Source of the DNA: Meloidogyne chitwoodi
Lineage: Eukaryota > Nematoda > Chromadorea > Rhabditida > Meloidogynidae
Length of the DNA: 64,000 nucleotides
Direction: 5' to 3'
Assembly (NCBI GenBank): GCA_015183035.1
Contig: JACZZP010000010.1
Coordinates: 2,356,001 to 2,420,000 of the forward strand
Below, one piece after another: positions 11,270-24,644 of this stretch. The notes under the pieces are model-generated. The model was not told the DNA's origin, ran no database searches, and saw only the letters and a list, made by a program, of their open reading frames with translations. The stretch's first letter is position 1. The number at the start of each line of letters is the position of its first letter. Made by a program: the position numbers and the translations under genes.

Positions 11270-11518
11270 ACCGAGTTTTCACTCAGGAATGAGTTTTCGC
11301 CCAGGACTGAGTTTCGCGCCCATTCGCCATGACCGAGTTTCGCGCGCATTCGCCATGACCGAGTTTCGCGCCCAATCGCCATGACCGAGTTTCGCGCCCA
11401 TGACCGAGTTTCGCGCCCAATCGCCATGACTGAGTTTGGCGCCCAATCGCCATGACCGAGTTTCGCGCCCATTCGCCATGACCGAGTTTCGCGCCCATGA
11501 CTGAGTTTTCGCTATGAC
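11270..11518. repeat. Satellite B: about ten copies of a GC-rich 26 bp unit with 19 bp short forms
   Basis: The main unit is GCGCCCAATCGCCATGACCGAGTTTC with A/T and C/G variants. Two or three copies lack the seven-base AATCGCC block and are 19 bp (GCGCCCATGACCGAGTTTC). The array abuts satellite A at the hybrid GGTTTTATGACCGAGTTTTC. GC content is far above the surroundings. It stays open in minus-strand frames, but the repeating, interchangeable frames argue against a protein. Confidence 0.93.
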
Positions 11519-12283
11519 CAAAAATAAACCTGAAAAGTATAAACTTAGAAATACTAAAATAAACTCGGGAAAGAGCTCGAAAAACTGAGTCGACTGAGAT
11601 ATTAATATATCAAAAACCTTGGGCTAGATTTCAGGATAAAGGCCCTTAAAATTCGAAAATTATGGGGAAGGACAAAAATGGCAATTTTGAGCTCGAAAAC
11701 TATTGGAGAGATTTTGATGAGTCATATATCATTGGAAAGAGCTCAAAAAACTGAGTTGAATGACCTATGGATAGTAAAAATCCTACAACCAGAATTCGAG
11801 AAAAAGGCTCATAAACATCCATGAATTTAAGTATAATACAGTAAGAAACATATTATATAAAATCTTGTTGGCACTGAAACGTCAGTTTATATTAAATTAA
11901 TTGTTTAAAGGACATTTCATGCTTTGATAAATTATAGGGAAATGATACTGTATTTTAGGAGCTTTTTTCCTCAAAGGAAAACTATGCCGATTTTGGCATA
12001 TTTGGAAAAGCGCAGGAATTTCTCTCAATGTCTTATTTATTTTATTATTACAATGACATACCATGTACAAAAATTGTGTTGTCTATTATGGCACAAATCT
12101 CCTGGAATACTTTTTCTTCTTCTGTATCGCCTTCAGTCTGTAAATTTGTTGAAAATTTATATTTTTACTTTACTGCTTTATCAAAAAAGGAGGAAATATT
12201 TGAATAATTTTATTGAAAATCCTCCAAAAATAAGTAAAGAATAGTTTACGGTCAGCGGCCGTATTTTTTATTTTCTTTCTTTC
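11519..12283. other. Gene-free segment with further repeat-arm copies
   Basis: Two more degenerate arms occur: GAAAGAGCTCGAAAAACTGA near 11565 and GGAAAGAGCTCAAAAAACTG near 11735. Each is followed by a pattern like AAAGGCYCWTAAA. They match arms on the far side of the satellites, so the arrays sit within one repeat domain. From 11860 to 12283 I see only AT-rich sequence and an ORF-like stretch at 11924-12244 without coding character. Confidence 0.5.
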
Positions 12284-15200
12284 TCAAGTAATTTTTTGGA
12301 AAGTAATTTTTAAAAACTGAAAAAATATTTGGCCGCGGACCTGGTGCTCAGAATATGTTGGATCGTGTTCGTGCAGTTGAAGGCTCACCACTCTGAGCAA
12401 TCCTTGATCATCTAAAAAGTAAAACCTTTAGTAGGACTCGAACCCCCAACATCACAGTTGTAAATCTAAACGTTTCCCGACTACACCAACGAAACAACTA
12501 ACTAGTAATATAATTTTATCACTTATAACTGTAATATTTAATTCACCTAAATTCTTCAGCATTGGTAGCGTGTTCAATTTAAAGAGGGCTAGACGAACAC
12601 GCACAATGCCTTCCTCATCATCTGGATTAAAAAAAATAAAAAATATATTTTTTAAGCTAACCAGCTCTTTCTGAGCTTTCTTCCTTTCCTCGTTTATAAC
12701 GTTGCCTTAAAGAATCATTACAAAATGGTTCTGTACAATCTATTAAAATTGCCAAATCAATTCGACCGAGCTAGAAAATATTTTTAATTTTTAAAATACA
12801 AAAGAACTCCTACTTGTGCTTCAACATCCTCTACTTGTACAACTGAGCGAGGATAACTTTAAAAAAAATAAAAAATATTTTTAAAAATTATTGGGTATTT
12901 TTACCCTTCCAATACATAGCCCCAAGCATTTTTACCACGCTCATGCAATGTTGTATAGAGAAGTTCTCGACAAATTCTCTTTTTAAATATTAATATAAAT
13001 TAAAGTTTTATTTAAAAAATACAAGTGGAATTGTTTCTCCAGCATCCATTTTCTTTCCTACCCGAGACCAAAGAGCATCTTCTCTATTTTCAAGAACTTT
13101 ACGCCTAATTTATTTAATCAAAAATGTTTAAAAATTATTTATATTTACCTTAATAATTCACCCATACTTAAAAGTACAAAACCTTCATATTTACGAGATA
13201 TTCGTTGAGCAAAAGTTGATTTATTTGAACCGGGTGCTCCTTTATTTTTAATTTTTTATTATTCTTTTTAAAAAAAAATAAAATATATTTACCAATAATA
13301 AGTATAACAGGTACTTCAGATGGAAGACCTTTAGGAAAAGAATCATTAATTTCATCAATTGAATTTTCTACAATTGGTGAAGAAGATAAAGGTAGTGGAG
13401 GAGGAGGAGGTGCTGGAGTAGATTTTCTTGAGCCATTATTAATTAATGAACGTATTCCTTCATTTTCAGTAGGAGGTCTTTGAGGAGTAGAAGGGTTAGA
13501 ATTTGTAATTTGTTGTTGTTGAGGAGATGAATTAGAAGTTGAAATTGGAGTATTATTTATTGGCATTATTGGAGTTGCTGAAATAATTTTTTGAAAGAAA
13601 CTAATTTTATAATTTTGAGTCTATAACCCTTCTAGATACCTTAAGTGGTAGGAGGGGACACCGATCACATAAAATTTTTTTTAAATTTTTACCATTTTCA
13701 TTTCTTACAGTTCCATTATCACCATTCATAATTATTGGAATATCACTTTCTTCTTTATTTTTATAAATATCACCACCAATTGCTGAAGAACTAGCAGAAT
13801 TACTACTTGTTATTAATCCACCAACACCTGCATTTATTGCTCTTAACGTTAATTTTTTCATTCTTTCAATTATAATTGAATCAGAACGTTCTCCAGGTAT
13901 TAAATGAAGTAATTGTTGATCATCAAAATATTTTGCGCTAGGAAGCGTTTTTTCTTTAAATTCATTTATTCGACGATCAATTACATCAGAAAGTAGGCCT
14001 TTTGCTTCCATATGACGTTTTAATACATCTTCGTCATAATCAAGAATTAATGCCATATCAACTGGTCGAACCTGAAAAAAAGAACAACTTTTATTGTATA
14101 AAAATAAAGAAATGTGATATATTAAAGTGTATTTATTTTAAATTATTACATTTTTCTCAAATTCCTCAACTTGATGAGCTTCACGTGGAAATCCTTCAAG
14201 AAAGAAGGCACGCGCATTTGGATAACGTCCCATTTCTGCAATTATTAATTGTTGAGCCAATTCGTTAGGGATAAGTTCTCCTCTTTTATGAAGTTCAGCG
14301 GCTGTTCTCCACTCTGGACGCTTGTCTTTATAACGAGAGATAGCTGTTCGAACAAGATCCTTTTAAATAAAATTAAAAAAAATATTTTTTTTTAAATTAT
14401 TTTAATGCTTACAGGCATACAAATATGTACAAGGCCTTCATCTTCAAGTTGTTCCTGAAGCTGAGTAGCATAACGAGTTTTTCCTCCACCCGGTCCTCCT
14501 AAAATATTTTAAATATTTTTAAAAATAAAATTTCAAAAAACCCATAAAAAGAATAATTGGTGCATCAGATACAATGAAAGCATTATTTGCTGCTTTAGCC
14601 AAAGAATTCGGACGTGAAGATGTTGAAGAAGAAGCCTTTCCTGTTGAACTAGTTGTTCCACTTTGTTTTCGACCAATTTGATTATCATTATTTAAAACAG
14701 CTGTATTAAAAATATTTTTTGTGTTGTTACGGTTTAATGAAGGGCTATATTACATAAGAAAAAAAAGAAAAATATATGTATATTTAAACAATTTTTTACA
14801 ATTAAAAATAAAAATAGTACCAAAAAAAAATAAACCACCTTAGGCAGGTTCGAACCTGCGCCCCTCATCACACATAATCTGACACACTACCACTGAGCCA
14901 TTGGAGTACTTGTCGTATTTACTATTTTTCTCTCATATTAACGAAACGATTAAATGCTCTTCCGAACAAGTAATCCCTGCCTGTAGGATACTTATAACAA
15001 GTCTCACCTTTATTTAACTATAAACAGGTTTGAATATATTAAATTATTTAAGACAGATGGGAATTTAGATTCCTATTTTTTTTAATTTTATTAAATATGC
15101 TACCTTCTCTTGCCTGAACTTCGACTAAAAGAAGAAGCAGCCTCAGAAGCGGTAGTTACTTGAGGTTTTGCTAAAAAAATTATATTTTAAATATTTTTTA

Positions 15201-16027
15201 CAACTCAAAAAATTAAAAAAAATCTACACACGTTCCCAACCAGGCACATTTAATTTAGATAAACATCTTGAGCGACTCATTTAATTTAAAAAAAGAAATT
15301 ATTTTTTTTTATATTTTGATTTCCTGTTTTTTAATTTAAAAAATAAGTAAAATTATTGATCTTAAAAAATTTTTAAAAAATAGTATAAAGGATAAAAAAT
15401 AAAATTGTTGAAAAAAATTTAGTAAATTTAAATATAATAGATACCAACCGGAAACAATTTTGAAGGGGAATAAATAATAAAAGAAAAATATTTTTGACAA
15501 TTTTTATTTTATTTTTTAAATCAATTTTACTTGGGAATATTTAAAAGAAAATCTTGAATTACCCAAAAAATCTTATAACCTATAAAAAAATATTTTTACC
15601 ATTATTTGCGGAGTTTTGTTTTGAAGAATTTGAATTATTTCTAATATTCATTCCTTGATGTTGTTGAGAAATATTTATAAAAGTATCCCTACAATTTATA
15701 AAAGTTTTTCATAAAAAAAAATAAATTAAATAAACTAACCACTTTAATGGAAGATCTGGATTTTGTTTCAATTTTATTATTGCATTTTCTAGAAATTGAA
15801 TAGGATCATTTGGTTGATCAGTCAGTAAACCAGTCATTAAACCCTTAAAAAATATATTTAAAAATATTTAAAATTAAAAATTTAAATATTTTGTTTGAAA
15901 ATAAAATGTTAAAAATAATTAATAATAATAAAAAAACATTTTTTCAAACAATTTTTACTTCAAAAAGTTGAGGAATTGAATTTTCTTGTAAATAATTTTG
16001 TCTGCTTCTTCCATCACGGCCTGCCAT
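12284..16027 (-). CDS. AK5: Adenylate kinase isoenzyme 5-like, two AK domains
   Basis: About twelve exons on the minus strand give roughly 700 residues. The first, 16027-15959, encodes NYLQENSIPQLFE. With the next (15843-15740, GLMTGLLTDQPNDPIQFLEN) it forms the DPY30/RIIa-like N-terminus that precedes the kinase in AK5. Domain 1 has P-loop GGPGGGKTRYATQLQ, then LEGFPREAHQVEEFE and RRINEFKEKTLPSAKYF. A low-complexity Pro/Ser linker follows. Domain 2 has GAPGSNKSTFAQRIS, LEGYPRSVVQVEDVE and FKLNTLPMLKNL, ending DDQGLLRV in the last exon (12411-12284). AKs interconvert ATP+AMP and 2 ADP. Both P-loops depart from the usual GGPGSGKGT. The last intron and one internal intron hold tRNA-like sequence. 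Confidence 0.85.
12425..12498 (-). tRNA. Decayed tRNA-Val(TAC)-like sequence in the last AK5 intron
   Basis: On the minus strand there is an A-box-like TGGTGTAGTCGG (as in tRNA-Val), a TTTACAA anticodon-loop-like segment and a B-box GGGTTCGAGTCC, spaced as in a tRNA of about 74 nt. The acceptor and anticodon stems pair poorly, so it is best read as a pseudogene or SINE head, not a working tRNA. It lies in the intron 12546-12412 and in the sense direction of AK5. Confidence 0.5.
14833..14912 (-). tRNA. tRNA-like sequence in an AK5 intron
   Basis: The minus strand reads TGGCTCAGTGGTAG (A-box and D-arm) and, 40 bases on, GCAGGTTCGAACCTGC (B-box with a near-perfect T-stem). The acceptor ends do not pair well and the D-stem has mismatches. 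It is probably a tRNA-derived relic. It sits within the intron bounded by exons ending SSGKRR and starting PSLNRNN, in the same orientation as AK5. Confidence 0.5.
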
Positions 16028-17180
16028 TGTTATAAAGCACTCTTTTAAAACATAAAAATAGAAATAAAAAAACTAAAAATATATATTTAATTGCTGCAAT
16101 TAAATCTAATAAAAGATTAAAAATCGAAGCAATTCTTTAAAATAAATTTAAATTTATTTTAATAAATTTATTTATTATTTTTTACCTCTTATTTTGATTT
16201 AAGCAAAAAAAAATAATTTTTCAAGGATAAAATAATTGGAATAAAACTACTACTTAATACTAATAAATATTTCTAATACAGTTATATTTTAAATCCCTAT
16301 ATTACAAGAATATATTTAATCAAAAAATTACACTTTTATTTACTAAAAGAGTGTAAAGGATTTTCATTAGTTACGCAATAAGCTTTTATCTCTTCCCTAT
16401 TACATAAAGTATTAAAAGTAAAAAAAATAGTAAAAAATGAATGGTAGTATACTTTTCAGGACGTTGGGGGGAATATCCGGCTTATCTGTCTTAAGAATTG
16501 CTAGCCAATCTTTTCTTTAAAAATTTATTAAGAAAACAAAAATGTGCCATAAGGATATGAAGATACTCCCAAAACACTTTTTTAATTAAAAAAAGATAAA
16601 GAAGGATGAGTAAATTCAATTTATACAACAAAAAGTCTCTACACTTCAATAGAAAATTTGATAGTTTGAGGAAAATCCTAAAAAACGCTGCGCAAATGTG
16701 TTGGCATGGAAACACGTAAATGCCCGCGCAACGATTTTTTAGACCACAAGGAAATAAAATAAAAAAAAAATAATTTTTTACCTTTTTAGGAACCATAAAA
16801 TTACATGGGAAATTCATATTTTTTAGGCTTAATAAAATTATGCTATATTTATTATAAATGCTATAATATTATAAAGTATAAATAACGATATGAAAAATTA
16901 AAAAGATGCTCAAATACCAAATAATTTTAATTTAGTAAAATTAAAAGTTTTGACTTTTAAAAAATTTCAAATGGTTTTGAGCATATAGTAGGTTAAAATA
17001 TTCCATTTTTTTAACTGCACGAATTTAAATTGTTTTAGAGGATCACAAGTGTAAGATGAGTTTAGTTATTTTTTGGTTAATTGGCAAAGGGAATAAAAAG
17101 CACAAAAATTATTTTTTGTATTAATTAAAATATTACTAATTTGATATTTTACACTTAAAATTCAATAAAAAAAACTTATT
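16028..17180. other. AT-rich intergenic region between AK5 and the PH-actin gene
   Basis: No exon pattern is convincing on either strand. Long A- and T-rich runs dominate, with one slightly GC-richer patch near 16690-16735. An ORF at 16491-16817 on the minus strand is hydrophobic, with no start context or homology that I recognise. The AK5 promoter must lie at the left end. Confidence 0.4.
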
Positions 17181-19507
17181 CTATTCCATTGTTGTTGGAG
17201 TACTCATTCGGCGTAGATAATCGTCCAACTCTGATTCTCCAACACAACATTTTCTTGGAAACTCATCTGAAGCTGCTGAAATTTGATGAGCACCCAAAAA
17301 AGCAGAATGACGACGCCAAGGACTGTTTAATACCTTTAAAAATGAGAAAATAAAAATAATTTTTATTTGAAATATTTAACCTGCACCGGTACTGATGGAG
17401 GAACAAGCTTTGTTACCTACAAAATGGTTTGGTTAAAAATTAAATAAAACTTTTAACCTCAAGCTCAAGTCGCTCGGTTAACCCTCTCAACAATGAACAA
17501 CCGCCAGTTAAATAAATCGCTCTAAAAAAAGGAAATTAATGTATATTTAAATTTATAAGAAAAAATAAAAACCTATAAAGAGGTCGTCGGCTGTCGATGG
17601 GACATCTTTGAATTGATTCATGAATCTAAAATTTATAACATAAAACAAACAAGGGTCGTTAAAAAATCAAACCAATTGATGAAGACCTGCCACTGATTCC
17701 TTTCCCCAAAGAGAAGGATTAAAAATACCCTCAGCAGCGGAGAATCTACTTTCACCATCAACATTAATTGAAAGTGTTGTTCCAGGCAATTCAACGGCTA
17801 TTTCCTTGTAACCCTTTTGACGCTCCGATTCATATCCATTAGCAGCGACAAAACAACTCTGAAAATTGACTTAAAATAAATACTTATGTTAGTAACCTTT
17901 TCAACAACAAATCGCAGCAAAAGCTCTTCAAAGATTGGTGAGGGATTGTCAGTAAAATGTAGAGCATTCAACCAACTCTTCAAATCCAATTTTGTACGTA
18001 CTTTTTCCCTAATTTGTTTGGAGCCATAAGGAAGCACTAAATTCACAGCATCTTGAACCACAAATTCTAAATAAAAATTATTATTTTAAATGAAAGAAAC
18101 TTGCCATCAATAATGGGAACAATAGAGAAGTTCTCTCCAAGAAAAACTACCACACCCGTCGTTACATCATAAGAATAGAGTACCAAACTTGGCTGGCGAA
18201 CAATTCCTACATTCTATAATTCTAAAAAATTAAAAAGAAAAATGTAATTCAAACCTTAAAACCAAAGGATTTATCCAAAAGCATTTTTAAAATTTCAGAT
18301 GCTACTTCGATGTCCATGTATTCGGGAATAGACATAAGAACCTAATTGAAGGAAATAAAAATATTTTTTGAAAACGTTTTAATTTCCAGTACCGAAAAGT
18401 TCTGAGGCCTGAAGCTAATGTCCATCTCCCGAGCCTGTATTGCCATATCCTCCTTAACTCGTTGAAGAAGTACAATCATTGCGGCACGATCAAGGTATGT
18501 TTCCTCTTCAGAAATCTAGAAAAATATGAAGGTATATAAAAACAGAGAAAAATTATATTATAATTTTTTAGTAAAATATTACTTTAATCGGTTCGACCAA
18601 ATTGTAATTTTCTTGTTTTACAGCAAATAATGCCTCTTTTCCTGCAGCTACAAATTTGAGATGATCGTTCTCTGAGTTGACAGCACATTGAAAAGGAATA
18701 AAAGTATATGGCAATGCAGGTTTTTGGGTAAGGATTCCAGCTCGCAGTGAATGGCTGCCAAATTCAAGTAGCACAATTCTCTAAATAAAAAAGTAAAAAT
18801 AAAAAAATTTTTAACTTACATTTGTTCGATGAGGAACTACTGGCCAGACTGGTTGAATATATGCATCTACCAGAGAAGAACTAGAATGACTTAACAAGGT
18901 CTTAAAATAATCTGTTAGAAAAGGAATAATATTGATGGTACCTGATGCCATTTATCGAAGACATTTGAGGGAACACGGACCAATAAATCAGAATTTTCTT
19001 TACCTCCTTTTATTAACAATGTCCATTCTTCGCGATTAGCCTTAATATTTGCACCTGTGAGAAGAACGTCAGAAATAGGATGTTCATCGGCACAATGGCT
19101 CTTAAATATTTGTTTATAAAAAGAAAATACAATTAAATAACTAACCGCAAACCACTGAAAACGTCCGTCTTTCGTCCGAAAATATAGCCTTTTCCAAATC
19201 TGTTCGGGATTTTTCTCATTCGCATTAAAAATCTTTATGTAATGAAAAATAAAAAAAAGTAGATAAATAATCACCTCCATATGGCCTAAAAAATGAATTT
19301 TTTACATAACTATTGTATAATTCTAATCACCTTCCATCGTAATATACCGTCTATGTTCAACGAATGGATTCCAATCAACCTATAAATCAAATTTGACTTT
19401 TAATAAATTAAAACCTTGAAAAGCTGATTGACAAGATAAGAGAGTGGTTGATTTTCAAAAAATTTTCCAGTTACTAATCCACCGTCAATTGAGCAATTTT
19501 GATCCAT
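17181..19507 (-). CDS. PH-domain plus actin-like ATPase protein
   Basis: About thirteen exons on the minus strand encode roughly 600 residues. The start at 19507 gives MDQNCSIDGGLVTGKF. Residues about 50-160 look like a PH domain: WKRLYFRTKDGRFQWFA, then WTLLIKGGKENSDLLV and a final helix VFDKWHQ with the conserved Trp. From about residue 190 an actin fold follows: RIVLLEFGSHSLRAGIL (phosphate-1 region), VLMSIPEYMDIEVASEIL, then VGIVRQPSLVLYSYDVTTGV and, late, YLTGGCSLLRGLTERL (adenosine-motif-like TGG) and a Trp-Arg-Arg near the C-terminus. Actin-related proteins bind ATP in cytoskeletal or chromatin complexes; which subfamily this belongs to is unclear. BCKDHA ends 441 bp upstream on the same strand. 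Confidence 0.8.
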
Positions 19508-19948
19508 TATATTTTTTTAAGTAAATTAATCACCAACTGGAGGAACGAAAAATGTTCAACGTCTATTTCCTTTTAATAAAAAAAAAGTAATTGTAAACAT
19601 AAGATTAAATTGACTCACCTGTCATTCACTTTTGAATGCAGAAAAAAAAGTAACCCAAAAACAACACCAAAAGAACCACTCTTTTACCTCATAAAAGTAA
19701 TATAAAGCTAAATGAAGAGACAAAAAGCATAGCCAAGAAATAAAGTAAAAGGATGTGATGTCATACAAAACATAATGCAAAATATAATGATGACTCTACC
19801 ATTTCAAGAATTTTGCATACCAAGCTAGTTTATACGTAGGATCGTTAGAATTAAAATGTATAAAATATATAAAATTTAAGGATATAAAGATTAAAAGAAT
19901 ATAAAATTCTAAATTATCACAGAATATATAAATGTAAAAATATATACA

Positions 19949-21823
<1,875 letters not shown>

Positions 21824-21970
21824 CGCGAAAACTGTTTTGTTAATCAAAAAATATTGAGTCTTATCAATTTCTTTATAATTAAAAAATATTTAACATAAGC
21901 TTTTAGAACTCAAAACGTGAATAAAAAAGTTAAATACAAATTTATATCAACTTTAAAAAATATATATAAA

Positions 21971-23849
21971 TCACAATTTTCTCGTTTTCTTTGCTTTCCT
22001 AGACGAATCTAAACAGGTGCTTGAATCATGGAAGCCTCTTAAAATAAACTCTAAAATTATAAAAAGCTAGTACTTACAGTAAATCTCTATCCAAAAAATT
22101 GTCAGCAAAATATCCATCTCTAAAAAGCTTTAAGAATTGTGTACTCGCCCCAAACACATCCCAAAGATCTTTATTTGTGTTCGAGCCAAATCCACTGCTT
22201 GTTTGGAACAAGCTTGATTTTACTCGCAAATTAAATGCTCTGCAACATTGAAGCAATGCTTGTCTAATGTCATCAACGGGCTCTTCCATTTTAAGTTTAT
22301 TCAAATAAGAAAAGTCTCTGTATCTAAAAAAGATTTTGATTAAGAATTAACTTTTTTAATTTACTTGTTCATATAATAAAGTAAATAATCAGCAACATAA
22401 TATGGACTTGTATGACTCTCCAAAATTAGATTACAAATTGATAACTTCATTGCTTCGTCAACTGTATGAACCCTAAATTAAACTTCAGATTTTTCAATAC
22501 TGCAAGAATATTATCTAATTGTAAGAGTCATCCTTAGGCACAAACAATTCTATAAACTTTTCTCTTCTTATAATCCTAGTATAGAAAAAACATGGCAAAA
22601 ATATTACCTATGGCCCAAATGAAAAATTTATAAAATTAAAAGAAACTAACCAAGGATTTAAAACACCTGGAGTATCGAGAATATAAATCGCTGGGCGATC
22701 CCTACAAAATAATGTAAAATTAACCTAGTATAAGAAACAAATGTAGAAACTTGCCATATTCTAATGCGATTCTGGACTCGAACAGTAACACCAGGAAATG
22801 GACCTTCCGCCAACGATTTGTCATAACCCAAATTGTTTTTGCGAAAAGCATTAATTAATGAAGATTTGCCAACCTAAAACACATTTTTAATAACCTGCTC
22901 CTTTTTACCACAAATTTTTAATTCCTATTTTCTATTAATTTCAAGTATTTCTTATTGTTAGTAATTTCTATATTTAAAATCAAAATGAAGTTTAATTTAC
23001 ATTGACGGGGTTCGAACCTTCATACCACCTAGACTACGCCATAGAAAGTCAACTCTCCAAAACAAGGTTGTTATCCACTTAACCATCCCACATGTTACGT
23101 ATGGATTTTTTATTTTACTTACTATGCTATGAAGAAACTTAGTTGGTCTTACATTTTTTATTTATGGAAAAAACATTACATTAGGAATTCCAATGACCAT
23201 CACTTGATATTCAGTTTTAACAGTTCGATTAAATCTATGCTCTTTATGTAATAATTCTAGCATTTTTTCTCGTAAAGCATCCCATTGTGAATCCACTCGT
23301 TTAGTACAATCTGTCCAAAAAATGTTTTGCACTCCCTGAGAATCATAATATTTATTTATTGGTTCTCTTAAAATTATTGAATATATTTATTTTAAAAATT
23401 ATTAATCAAAACCTGTATCTGTTATCATCGATTAAATCCTTTTTGTTCATAACTAAAATATGCGGTCGAACTGAGAACAATTTTTGAGCAAAAGTTGAGT
23501 TTCTTCCTGAAAGAGCTATTCTTGCTTAAAAATTAAAAACATTAGTATTTGATAAGAAAATATATACCATCATGAACTTCCAAAACCATATCAATTGTGC
23601 GTAGTTTACCCTCCATCACTTTCATTTGAATATGCATATGTTTTGGAAACCTAAAAATAAAAATTAATCATAAAAATAAATAAACCATTCTCTCCGATCA
23701 AATTTGACTGGAAGTTCAAATCGTTGCCTTGAAATAAAATTCTCAAACTGATCTGACATTGAACTTTGAACCTTCTGGCCATTATGATTTGCTCTGCAGC
23801 TGATGCAAATTGTTGAATAAAAAAATCGACGAAGAAAAAAATGTCCCAT
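21971..23849 (-). CDS. MTG1: Mitochondrial ribosome-associated GTPase 1 (MTG1)
   Basis: About nine exons on the minus strand, starting at 23849 with MGHFFLRRFFYSTICIS (presequence-like). The circularly permuted GTPase order is visible: EVHDARIALSGRNSTFA, then NKKDLID (G4), then the P-loop GIPNVGKSSLINAFRK (G1), then LDTPGVLNPW (G3). A C-terminal region, YYVADYLLYYMNK, and a basic end, SSRKAKKTRKL, follow. MTG1 (YlqF/YawG family) binds the mitochondrial large ribosomal subunit during assembly. The P-loop is split by an intron of about 300 bp that contains a tRNA-like sequence. The model around 22500-22600 (RREKFIELFVPKDD) is the least certain exon. RPP25-like starts 139 bp away on the opposite strand. 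Confidence 0.9.
23001..23097 (-). tRNA. tRNA-like sequence with a long variable region, in an MTG1 intron
   Basis: The minus strand has TGGTTAAGTGGATAAC (A-box, as in Leu/Ser tRNAs) and GGTTCGAACCCC (B-box) about 70 bases apart, leaving room for a long variable arm or a small intron. Acceptor pairing is poor by eye. It resembles class II tRNAs or their relics. It sits in the intron that splits the MTG1 P-loop and in the sense direction of that gene. Confidence 0.45.
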
Positions 23850-23988
23850 TTATTTTTTTAAATAAAAAGTTTTCTAAAAAACAAACAAAATTGGACACTT
23901 TGTTGCCAATTTTTAATGGGAATCTTTAAAGAAAATTTTAATCAAAAACCAAAACACTAAATAAATAGTACAAACAAAAATTTAGATT

Positions 23989-24644
23989 ATGGAAAATCCT
24001 GATGAAAGCATCTCCAGTGAAATTAAATTATCACCGACAAATTTGCCTTTCCCTGAAGATTTATCAAAAAACGTAGCATGCTTTTCTTTAAAAAAACATA
24101 CAAAATTTGCAAGAATTATTTCAAGAGCAGAAAAGGATTTTTCGGTTTAATTTATTTCTTTTAAAGTTTTATAAAAATTATTTAAACAGAATGAAAGTGT
24201 TAGACGAATAATTTTTCATGGAATAAGTAGTGGTTGTGAAAAATGTATTTCATTTGTTGAGGTTTTTAAGCAAATATTTAAAGAACCTATTTTTCAATGG
24301 AATATTTTAAAGAAGAATCAGAACAAAAATGAGAAGGAAATTAATTTGATAAATCCAGAAATGTTTATTATGATTTCAAAAGATCCGTTTCCAGATGAAT
24401 ATCGATGTTTAAGGTTTGAGAATTTTTTCAAAAATTTCCAAAAATAATTTTTAAAATAATTTTCAGTCAACAAATAAAAACAAATAATGATAATTTTGAA
24501 ATGCCGGAATTTAATGTATCAAAAAAGGAGAATCAAATAAAGAAGCAAATTGGAAAACAATACGTTTCGAAACAAATTAAAAATAAAAAGACGAATAAAT
24601 GGCGAAGACCAAATAAACTTGCAAAAAAGAATGTAAAAAAGTAA
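23989..24644 (+). CDS. RPP25: RPP25-like Alba-domain protein (RNase P/MRP subunit candidate)
   Basis: Three exons encode about 190 residues. After an acidic lead comes an Alba fold: FSLKKHTKFARIISRAEKDF, then RRIIFHGISSGCEKCISFVE, then FQWNILKKNQNK and EMFIMISKDPFPDEYRCLR. This order, with a short GxxxG-type turn and a late LxISKDP strand, matches RPP25/POP6 Alba proteins. They bind the P3 arm of RNase P and RNase MRP RNA as a dimer with RPP20, in the nucleolus. The tail is highly basic (QIKNKKTNKWRRPNKLAKK), in keeping with RNA binding. The start is divergent from MTG1 at 139 bp, so a shared bidirectional promoter is likely. Confidence 0.75.

Noticed and set aside
10869..11332. Three overlapping ORFs of 107-133 codons with HRSHRCFF- or SPISPMFF-like repeats
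   Set aside because: They are the three frames of satellite A, open only because the 24 bp unit lacks stops; no start context or family.
10906..11518. Possible CRISPR array
   Set aside because: Units are contiguous without unique spacers and the genome is eukaryotic; this is satellite DNA.
11209..11521. Minus-strand ORFs with repeating RNSVMAIGRETRSW
   Set aside because: Frames of satellite B; copies shift frame at the 19 bp units, so no single protein is kept.
11924..12244. 106-codon plus-strand ORF
   Set aside because: Composition follows the AT-rich background and no start or splice context supports it.
12330..12397. Plus-strand reading GRGPGAQNMLDRVRAVEGSP opposite the last AK5 exon
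   Set aside because: The minus-strand reading continues the AK5 C-terminal DDQGLLRV in the correct phase; the plus frame has no partner exons.
16491..16817. 108-codon minus-strand ORF
   Set aside because: Lys/Leu/Phe-rich translation of AT-rich intergenic sequence; no motif and poor codon character.
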